Source of the DNA: Aquificota bacterium
Lineage (GTDB): Bacteria; Aquificota; Aquificia; Aquificales; Hydrogenothermaceae
DNA: 14,682 bases
Reading direction: 5' to 3'
NCBI GenBank assembly: GCA_013153765.1
Contig: JAADDT010000112.1
Coordinates: forward strand, 1-14,682
The notes under the pieces are model-generated. The model searched no databases and was not told the DNA's origin. It was given only the letters and a program-made list of their open reading frames with translations. Below are positions 1 through 5,289 of the stretch, piece after piece. Made by a program: the position numbers and the translations under genes. Numbering within the stretch: the first letter of the stretch is position 1; each line of letters starts with the position of its first letter.

Positions 1-87
1 GGAAAGATAAAGGAAATAGACCCGACGCTTAACTCTTACTGGAGTATAAACAGACCACAGGACTACGAAAAGCTGACGGGCGTTTAG
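1..87 (+). CDS. C-terminal end of a nucleotidyltransferase-like protein (possibly MobA), 5' truncated
   Basis: An open frame runs from the first base to a TAG at 85-87 and gives the last 28 residues of a protein that begins outside the window. The segment NSYWSINRPQDYEKL resembles the C-terminal 'F-NINTPEDL' motif of MobA-type molybdenum cofactor guanylyltransferases and related sugar-nucleotide transferases. Only the tail is visible, so the family call is tentative and the catalytic N-terminal part cannot be checked. The gene converges on the AAA+ ATPase gene: its TAG and that gene's TAA share the four bases TTAG at 84-87. Confidence 0.5.
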   Translation, partial: GKIKEIDPTLNSYWSINRPQDYEKLTGV

Positions 88-97
88 TAGAGGAAAC
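82..97 (+). repeat. Left copy of a 16-bp repeat bounding the ATPase gene
   Basis: Bases 82-97 read GTTTAGTAGAGGAAAC. The minus strand of 1293-1308, just upstream of the ATPase start, reads GTTTAGTGGAGTAAAC, a 14 of 16 match in inverted orientation. The outer copy at 1326-1341 reads GTTTAATGGAGTGAAC on the plus strand and matches 12 of 16. This left copy contains the stop codons of both converging genes. A match this good is unlikely by chance in such a small search space, but copies elsewhere in the genome would be needed to prove a mobile boundary. Confidence 0.5.
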
Positions 98-1289
98 CGA
101 AAAGCCACAGAGGTATTTTTCTTCCAAGACCTATCTCAATACCATCAACCGCAAGGAAGGAGTTTTCCCTGTCCTTTATCTGGGAGAAGCTTTTACCTTT
201 CCCTCCCACTTCAAATATGTATCTTTCATCAACAAGGAAATCTCCCGTGTCTAAATAATGTAGCCTGTGGCGGTAGTTCAGCATGGAGGCAAAGAAGGTT
301 TCCCTTATACTCCCCTTATCGGGCTTTAGACATAGGGCGTGAAACAGGTTCGTATTCGCTAGATAAAGTTTGTCCGGCTTACGGACGGATTTGAACCTTT
401 TAGCTTCGTGTGTAATATGCAGTATCAACTCCCCCCGGGACAGATAATCTAAATACCTGTAAAGCGTTATTTTTGATATGCCTGTTATTCCTGCAAGCCT
501 TTCTATTGAAAGCTCAAGAGGTTTTGAAACACAAATTGTAGCCAGCAGTTTTTTAATGGTATGTATCTTTTCAGGGCTTATGTTGTAAAGCTCCGCCAAA
601 TCGTAGTAAAGTACCGCATTTACCGTGTCCTGAAGCTTATCTATAAAAAGACCCCTATCCTCAAAATAGAAGGGATAGGCACCGTGTATGTTATAGTCCT
701 GAAAAACGGCTAAAATTTTAACGTCTCCTAAAGCCTTAACCACACTTTCCGCTATTATCTGGTGGTTTTTAATAATCTCTTCCAGCGTGTAGCTTTCAAG
801 TTTTATACCGTAAAGCATTTCTATATATTCCCGTAAAGAAAGTATCGGCAATTTATACATAGAAAACCTTCTGACCAGATCAGGATTGGTGATCCTTACG
901 GCTGAAGAACCGGAAAAGACTATCTTAAGCTTTAAAAAGTCGTAAGCCGATTTGAGATGTTTCTGGAAATCTTTTACTTTATGTATTTCATCTATAAATA
1001 TGACCTTTCCACCCATTTTGTAAAACTCTTCTAAAAACCCAAAAAGATCAAGATCAACAAAGATAGGATGATCACAGGATATATATATGGCTTCATTTAT
1101 CGTGAAGGGCATTGATTTTAACCATTGCAACATCAGTGTGGTTTTACCCACACCCCTTGCACCGTATATGCCGATAATACTGGAAGGACTTTTTTCTAAC
1201 TGGGGATAAAGGAACCTTTTGTAGGTTGGAATTTCCTGTCCTGTCTTCAGTAGTGAAAGCTGGACGGCTCTTTCCAGCAATTCTCCCAT
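84..1289 (-). CDS. AAA+ ATPase with winged helix and PD-(D/E)XK-like C-terminus (DUF4143/archaeal-ATPase type)
   Basis: This 401-residue protein belongs to the AAA+ ATP-binding proteins common in archaea and thermophilic bacteria. Seen directly: Walker A GARGVGKT at 43-50, Walker B VIFIDE at 96-101, a sensor-1-like segment IVFSGSS near 123-129, paired arginines at 140-141, and a helix-turn-helix at about 262-285 (LAGITGISKITLYRYLDYLS). A C-terminal domain contains DFLVDERYIFEVGGKGKS (about 350-367), like the PD-(D/E)XK remnant of DUF4143 proteins. The ATG at 1289 has a GGAG Shine-Dalgarno 8 nt upstream. The gene is visibly AT-rich: four hand-counted 60-base lines gave 28-40% GC, against 48-55% in thyX and hisA. 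The family is often linked to mobile or conflict-type genes, but its biochemical role is unknown. The winged helix makes autoregulation conceivable. Confidence 0.85.
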   Translation of the reverse strand: MGELLERAVQLSLLKTGQEIPTYKRFLYPQLEKSPSSIIGIYGARGVGKTTLMLQWLKSMPFTINEAIYISCDHPIFVDLDLFGFLEEFYKMGGKVIFIDEIHKVKDFQKHLKSAYDFLKLKIVFSGSSAVRITNPDLVRRFSMYKLPILSLREYIEMLYGIKLESYTLEEIIKNHQIIAESVVKALGDVKILAVFQDYNIHGAYPFYFEDRGLFIDKLQDTVNAVLYYDLAELYNISPEKIHTIKKLLATICVSKPLELSIERLAGITGISKITLYRYLDYLSRGELILHITHEAKRFKSVRKPDKLYLANTNLFHALCLKPDKGSIRETFFASMLNYRHRLHYLDTGDFLVDERYIFEVGGKGKSFSQIKDRENSFLAVDGIEIGLGRKIPLWLFGFLY

Positions 1290-1292
1290 CTC

Positions 1293-1341
1293 GTTTACTC
1301 CACTAAACTAAATATGCTGTTATTAGTTTAATGGAGTGAAC
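1293..1341. repeat. Long imperfect inverted repeat covering the ATPase gene's ribosome binding site
   Basis: Arms 1293-1311 and 1323-1341 are complementary over 19 positions with two mismatches, around an 11-nt loop. In the minus-strand RNA one mismatch becomes a G-U wobble and the other a C-A mismatch. The 3' arm, AGTTTAGTGGAGTAAAC, contains the GGAG ribosome binding site of the ATPase gene. Each 16-bp arm core is itself an imperfect dyad (GTTTA..TAAAC), so the element could also be a pair of protein operators centred 33 bp apart. No U-tract follows, so it is not a normal intrinsic terminator. Confidence 0.75.
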
Positions 1342-1368
1342 TTAAACCGGCAAGGGAAAAGTGGAAAG

Positions 1369-1442
1369 TGTCCCCGGGCGGATTTGAACCGCCGACCTCG
1401 AGATTAGGAATCTCGCGCTCTATCCTGCTGAGCTACGGGGAC
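1369..1442 (-). tRNA. tRNA-Arg (anticodon CCU)
   Basis: The minus strand folds into a complete 74-nt cloverleaf. The acceptor GTCCCCG pairs with CGGGGAC, and the D arm is GCTCAGCAGGATAGAGC. The anticodon stem CGAGA/TCTCG encloses the loop TTCCTAA with anticodon CCT, and the T arm is GGCGG-TTCAAAT-CCGCC with discriminator A. The variable loop is the short AGGTC. The 3' CCA is not encoded. The tRNA decodes AGG, a very frequent arginine codon in these genes. It lies 24 nt downstream of the peptidase gene on the same strand, so it may be co-transcribed or use its own promoter. Confidence 0.97.
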
Positions 1443-1458
1443 AGGACACAGTATATAT

Positions 1459-1464
1459 ATTATA
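1459..1464 (-). promoter_or_regulatory. Candidate -10 box for tRNA-Arg
   Basis: The minus strand has a perfect TATAAT here, inside an alternating AT stretch (1452-1467), 16 nt from the tRNA 5' end. A good -35 hexamer is not evident at the right distance, so this is a weak call. Confidence 0.3.
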
Positions 1465-1466
1465 TA

Positions 1467-2771
1467 TCACTTCCTCTGTGGTAGTAGTCTTACTTCAGTG
1501 TAGTTGTTATCGCCGAAATACTTTTTCAGGAAGCGGTCTATGTCTTTTTTGCTTACTTTTTTTATGTTTTCCGTGTATTTCAGGTCGTAATCTATGTTCC
1601 CGACCACTGACGCCGCATAGCCTAAAGACTGGGCGTCGTGGTTTACCTCCTCCCGTGCAAAAACCTCGCTGTTTATCAGCTTTTTCTTTGCGTTTTCCAC
1701 AAGCTCCTCAGGGACGCCGTTGTCCCTAAAGTCCATTATTATCTTAAACAGCTCTTTCTTTACCTTTTCCACCTTTTGGGGCTCGGTTATGTAGTAAAAG
1801 ATAAACTGGCTCGTTCCCCTGTGTGCCAGATAACCGCCGTAAACAGCCTGTACCAGACCTGTTTCCCTCAGTTTTTGGTACAGAACAGAAGTTCTACCGC
1901 CTGTAAATATCTCCTCCAGAACGTTTGCCGTGAAGCTCTCTTTACTTGATACCGGAGGCGTTTGCCAGCCGATAGACACGTAGGCTCTGGTAATCTGGGG
2001 CTTGTAAATCTCTTTTTTCCTTATTTCCTCCTGTGGAGGTTCAAGGGGGACTTTCGGCGGTTTATAATACTTGCCTTTCACCGTGCCGAAAGTCTCTTTT
2101 ATTTTCTTTAACACCCTGTCCTTATCTATGTTTCCTACGACCACAACGTAAGTGTTTGAAGGGACGTAGTGGGAATAAAAGTAGTTTTTAACCAGTTTTT
2201 CGTTAAACTTTTCTATCGTCTCCCTGTAGCCTATAACCGGATGTTTGTAGTTGCTTACCTTATAGGCAAGCTTGTTGTAAGTGTCCCACAGGACGCTTTT
2301 TGGATTGTCCAGATGGCGGTTCAGCTCCTCAAGGACTATGGGCTTTTCCTTTTCCACCATTTCTTCCGTAAGCAGTGGTGCTGTGGTCATGTAGTAAAGG
2401 TACTGTAAGCTTTCTTCCCAGAATGGGGAGGCTATTTCTATGTAGTAAAAAGTAAAGTCGTAGCTGGTTGCGGCGTTTATGGTGCCTCCCTTTTTCTCCA
2501 CTTCCCTTTCTATCTCCCCCGGCTCAGTGTACTTCGTGCCGTTGAAAAGCATATGCTCAAGGAAATGGGACAGTCCCCTTTCGTTGTCCTTCTCAAAGAC
2601 CGAACCGACGCCGAACCACACCTGTATGGAAACAGCCTGCGTATCTTTCCTTTCCTTGATTATTGCGGTCGTTCCGTTTTCAAGCGTTTCCACGAAAACG
2701 TTTTTGCCGACCTGTTTTGCCTGCGTTAATACAGCCATAGCCAATACCACCGTAATTATTATTTGCTTCAT
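1467..2771 (-). CDS. Exported M16-family zinc peptidase (processing-peptidase-like)
   Basis: The 434-residue protein has a hydrophobic signal peptide at about 1-18 (MKQIIITVVLAMAVLTQA). The M16 inverted zinc motif is present as H69-F-L-E72-H73, with the third ligand Glu in IVLEEL at about 148-149, the expected ~75 residues away. GLSHFLEHMLFNGT and the second-half sequence TGGRTSVLYQKLRE are typical of the pitrilysin/mitochondrial-processing-peptidase group. The length fits the one-chain bacterial form, which has an active and an inactive half or pairs with a second subunit; no partner is in the window. It probably degrades peptides or processes proteins outside the cytoplasmic membrane. Its ATG overlaps the TGA of the gene upstream (ATGA at 2768-2771), suggesting translational coupling. 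Confidence 0.93.
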   Translation of the reverse strand: MKQIIITVVLAMAVLTQAKQVGKNVFVETLENGTTAIIKERKDTQAVSIQVWFGVGSVFEKDNERGLSHFLEHMLFNGTKYTEPGEIEREVEKKGGTINAATSYDFTFYYIEIASPFWEESLQYLYYMTTAPLLTEEMVEKEKPIVLEELNRHLDNPKSVLWDTYNKLAYKVSNYKHPVIGYRETIEKFNEKLVKNYFYSHYVPSNTYVVVVGNIDKDRVLKKIKETFGTVKGKYYKPPKVPLEPPQEEIRKKEIYKPQITRAYVSIGWQTPPVSSKESFTANVLEEIFTGGRTSVLYQKLRETGLVQAVYGGYLAHRGTSQFIFYYITEPQKVEKVKKELFKIIMDFRDNGVPEELVENAKKKLINSEVFAREEVNHDAQSLGYAASVVGNIDYDLKYTENIKKVSKKDIDRFLKKYFGDNNYTEVRLLPQRK

Positions 2772-3559
2772 TTTGCCACCATTTTTTTATGCTCTAATTT
2801 TTTATACGCCTGTTCAAGTTTTTGTTCAACCTCTTTTATCCACGTGTCCCTCCTTATGACCTCGTCTGAGGTTTCCCTGTGCAGTAGCTCGTAGTTGTGG
2901 AACTTGGTTTTCGTCTCGTAGTAATCCTCCACTATCCGTATGGAAGGGAAGGTGCTTACTATCCTGTCGTACCCGAACAGCTCTACCTTTTTGTCAGACA
3001 GGATTTTTTCTGTTTTTTCATCAATTTTTGAGTTCGTTATTATCCACAGCCGGTCGCACCTGTATTTCTCTTTTCCTTTTAGCAGTAGCTCCACGTAATT
3101 GCCGTCCAGCTTTTTTACCTGCTGGCGGTCTACAAAATCAACGCATATTTTTGTTTTCCCGTCTTCCAGTATAAGGTCTATGTTGCTGTCCTTGTAAACG
3201 GCAGGCTCGGAGACTTTGTAGCCGAGTATTTCAAACATTACGGAAAAAGTCCACTCAAAGTCCGTCCCTTTCAGCGTCTTAAGAACCCTTTTTTCGTCCT
3301 GCTTCCAGTGGTATTCCTCCACACTTTCCTTTATACGGTCTATCTCCCTTCTATACTCCTCCATTTTTTGCCTGAACCTTTCAGCCTTCAGCCTGTATTC
3401 GGAACGCTCCTTCGTGAATTTTTTCCTGTAGTACCGCAGAGTTGGGATAAGCTCCCTTTCCTTCTTTTTTTTCTCCTCCCTGTACCGCACAAAGGCATAC
3501 AGTCCCACAATGCCTGCAATAAGCAGTATAAGGGAGATGTCTATCAGGTCAAGCTTCAT
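2768..3559 (-). CDS. Membrane-anchored Mrr-like restriction-endonuclease-fold protein, probably catalytically altered
   Basis: The 263-residue protein has a transmembrane helix at about 5-25 (DISLILLIAGIVGLYAFVRY), then a charged coiled coil to about 95. A domain at about 97-205 resembles the Mrr/restriction-endonuclease-like fold: KGTDFEWTFSVMFEILGYKV, then D128 in NIDLIL, a core strand ICVDFVD, and LWIITNSKID. In active Mrr-type enzymes the core strand carries (Q/E)-x-K; here the aligned residues look like D141-F-V143, so the catalytic lysine appears lost. A second helical segment (about 225-260) ends the protein. It overlaps the macro-domain gene by 11 bp and the peptidase gene by 4 bp, with AAGGA 8-9 nt before its ATG. 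The fold call is from pattern reading. DNA binding, nucleic-acid sensing or a structural role are all possible. Confidence 0.7.
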   Translation of the reverse strand: MKLDLIDISLILLIAGIVGLYAFVRYREEKKKKERELIPTLRYYRKKFTKERSEYRLKAERFRQKMEEYRREIDRIKESVEEYHWKQDEKRVLKTLKGTDFEWTFSVMFEILGYKVSEPAVYKDSNIDLILEDGKTKICVDFVDRQQVKKLDGNYVELLLKGKEKYRCDRLWIITNSKIDEKTEKILSDKKVELFGYDRIVSTFPSIRIVEDYYETKTKFHNYELLHRETSDEVIRRDTWIKEVEQKLEQAYKKLEHKKMVAK

Positions 3560-4109
3560 TTACCAGTTCCTTTAAGGCTTTAGCGTATTGGTCGTAAATA
3601 CTGGGAGTAAAAAGGACGAACCTAATCTCTTTTAGACCGTTTTCATTTTTTAAAAAATCAATAACAGCTTTCAGTGATGTTTTTGCCGCCTCATCCACAG
3701 GACAGCCGTAAGCACCGGTACTGATTGAGGGGAAGGCTACCGTTTTTATTCCCTTTTCTTTAGCCTTTTTTAGGCTGTTGTAGTAAGCACGGTAAAGGAG
3801 TTCCCTGTGTCTGTCCGTAAACTGACCGCCACATATGGGACCTACCGTGTGTATCACGTATTTTGTCTTCAGGTTTCCGCCGGTTGTTATTACAGCCTCT
3901 CCCGTAGGCAGACCGTCAGGATACTCGTTTTCCCGTATTTTCTTACATTCCTCCAAGATGGCAGGTCCGCCTTTCCTGTGTATGGCACCGTCCACACCGC
4001 CACCACCCATCAAGGTAGAGTTTGCCGCATTCACCACCGCTTCAGTGTCCTCTTCCGTAATGTCTCCTATTTTTAAGATTAGCTTTGCATTATTAACGGT
4101 TATCTCCAT
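3549..4109 (-). CDS. Macro-domain protein (ADP-ribose binding / ADP-ribosyl hydrolase, MacroD/YmdB type)
   Basis: The protein (186 residues from the ATG at 4109) is a single macro domain. It shows GDITEEDTEAVVNAANSTL, the glycine-rich GGGGVDGAIHRKGGP and the phosphate-binding loop PSISTGAYGCPVDEAA, which place it with MacroD/YmdB enzymes. Those hydrolyse O-acetyl-ADP-ribose or remove ADP-ribose from proteins and nucleic acids. An in-frame TTG at 4121 would add four residues but lies almost on the Shine-Dalgarno, so I prefer the ATG. AAGGA (4124-4128) is separated from that ATG by a perfect 5-bp hairpin sequence. It is the first gene of an overlapping operon with the Mrr-like and M16 genes, hinting at a shared pathway that I cannot name. 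Confidence 0.93.
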   Translation of the reverse strand: MEITVNNAKLILKIGDITEEDTEAVVNAANSTLMGGGGVDGAIHRKGGPAILEECKKIRENEYPDGLPTGEAVITTGGNLKTKYVIHTVGPICGGQFTDRHRELLYRAYYNSLKKAKEKGIKTVAFPSISTGAYGCPVDEAAKTSLKAVIDFLKNENGLKEIRFVLFTPSIYDQYAKALKELVNEA

Positions 4110-4123
4110 AGTTGGGGACAACT
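4110..4123 (-). promoter_or_regulatory. Small hairpin exactly between Shine-Dalgarno and start codon of the macro-domain gene
   Basis: The minus strand reads AGTTG-TCCC-CAACT, a perfect 5-bp stem with a 4-nt loop. It abuts AAGGA on its 5' side and ATG on its 3' side with no spare bases. Unfolded spacing is 14 nt, longer than usual, so folding could alter initiation. Confidence 0.4.
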
Positions 4124-4197
4124 TCCTTTTTTATATTAAAATTATAGCAATAAAATAATTTAGGGCTGATGAAAAATCGGTGAAAAGGAGTTTTCCT
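4124..4197. promoter_or_regulatory. Divergent promoter region between the macro-domain and thyX operons
   Basis: This short AT-rich spacer must serve both operons. On the minus strand there is a perfect TATAAT at 4141-4146 for the macro-domain operon, about 13 bases upstream of its Shine-Dalgarno. On the plus strand TAAAAT at 4151-4156 is a possible -10 for thyX. Neither has a convincing -35. The strong AAAAGGAG at 4183-4190 sets the thyX start. Confidence 0.4.
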
Positions 4198-5289
4198 ATG
4201 GACATAACAGACCTGTTTTCTCTGGAGGATTTTAAGGAAAGCATACCCTTTACGGCTGTAGGGGCAAGAACATGCTATTCTTCAGGTGATCTGGATTACC
4301 TGCTACAGGACCCGAGAGTGGTAAGCAGGGAAGACAGGGCTAAATTCCTTTCAAAACTGGGAAACTACAAGCACTTTAGCGTTTTTGCACATTCCTTTGC
4401 GTATAAAGACCTTACCACCGTTCCGGAGGAAGTTCTGGACGGTAAGTTAGAACCTGATCTGAGGAGACTGCCGAAGGAAAAGAAGGCGAAACTGGTGGCT
4501 CTGGAAATAGGGGCAAGGAAGTTCAAGTCCCACTACAACCCTGCATACCCGACTGTAATAGGCGTTTCGCTGAGGCACTACCTTGAGGATATGCTGGAGA
4601 AGGGGGAGGAGGAATACCTTAACACATTCACCAAAATGGCTGATTACGATATACCTGTAGAACCTTTAGGCAGGGAAGGGAACACAACCCTTATAGGTCT
4701 GGTAAGGGATTACGACGGATACGGCGTGTTTTTCATAGACAACGTGTCCCGCACGATGACCCACCAGCTTGTAAGACACACCGCACTGAACTACAGCCAG
4801 CGTAGTCAGAGGTACGTAAGGGAAGACGAGAACCTTCTGATAATACCTCCTTCCGTGGAGGAAGCGGGGCTTGAGATGGAAGGTAAAGGGCAGGTAGAAC
4901 ACTACCTTAAGCTGATGGATAACTATATGGAGATGATAGAAAAGGGGGACGGTAAAAAGGAACTGGTAGGGGCTGTTAAGGAAAGGCATAGCAGGTTTAA
5001 AGCGGAATTTGAAGGTAAAGAAAGGCTCAGCCTTAAAGACGCATACCTTTTATTAGATCAGCTGGCGGAGATGGTTTACGCACTTTCCGTTTACGGCGGA
5101 AAGGTGAAAAGGGAGGACGCACGCTTCATACTGCCACACGGCAGGAAGACCACAATCGTTGTATCGGGGACTGTAAGCTGGCTGAAGGACTTTATTAAAA
5201 AAAGGCTTGATCCACACGCACAGTGGGAAATAAGGAAGGTTGCCGAACAGATGAGACACCTTCTTAAAAAGCAGGGGATAGATGTTTAA
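4198..5289 (+). CDS. thyX: FAD-dependent thymidylate synthase, enlarged form
   Basis: ThyX makes dTMP from dUMP using methylene-tetrahydrofolate and FAD/NADPH. The 363-residue protein keeps family landmarks: ARTCYSS at 23-29, HFSVFAHSF at 59-67, the signature THQLVRHTALNYSQRSQRYV at 188-207, EDARFILPHG at 306-315 and HAQWEIRKVAEQM at 340-352. Typical ThyX is about 210-250 residues. The excess lies in an insertion of about 100 residues (71-170) between two parts that are normally contiguous, and another of about 45 residues (250-298). The canonical RHR is RHT (T195), while S203 and R205 of the SQR part are kept. The ATG at 4198 follows AGGAG by 7 nt; an upstream in-frame GTG at 4180 lies ahead of that site and is unlikely. 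The 3' end overlaps ubiB by 8 bp. Confidence 0.92.
   Translation: MDITDLFSLEDFKESIPFTAVGARTCYSSGDLDYLLQDPRVVSREDRAKFLSKLGNYKHFSVFAHSFAYKDLTTVPEEVLDGKLEPDLRRLPKEKKAKLVALEIGARKFKSHYNPAYPTVIGVSLRHYLEDMLEKGEEEYLNTFTKMADYDIPVEPLGREGNTTLIGLVRDYDGYGVFFIDNVSRTMTHQLVRHTALNYSQRSQRYVREDENLLIIPPSVEEAGLEMEGKGQVEHYLKLMDNYMEMIEKGDGKKELVGAVKERHSRFKAEFEGKERLSLKDAYLLLDQLAEMVYALSVYGGKVKREDARFILPHGRKTTIVVSGTVSWLKDFIKKRLDPHAQWEIRKVAEQMRHLLKKQGIDV

Noticed and set aside
77..1380. Possible attL/attR direct repeat CGGGCG at 77-82 and in the tRNA-Arg 3' part (1375-1380)
   Set aside because: Only six bases, expected by chance in GC-containing sequence; no integrase gene nearby.
4110..4121. TTG start at 4121 for the macro-domain protein
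   Set aside because: It is too close to the only Shine-Dalgarno and adds residues not typical of the family; kept as an alternative only.
3807..4158. Plus-strand frames of about 90-107 codons opposite the macro-domain gene
   Set aside because: Antisense to a clear macro-domain gene; no family motif or start signal.
4180..4197. GTG start for thyX six codons upstream
   Set aside because: The strong AAAAGGAG lies inside this stretch and is correctly spaced only for the ATG at 4198.
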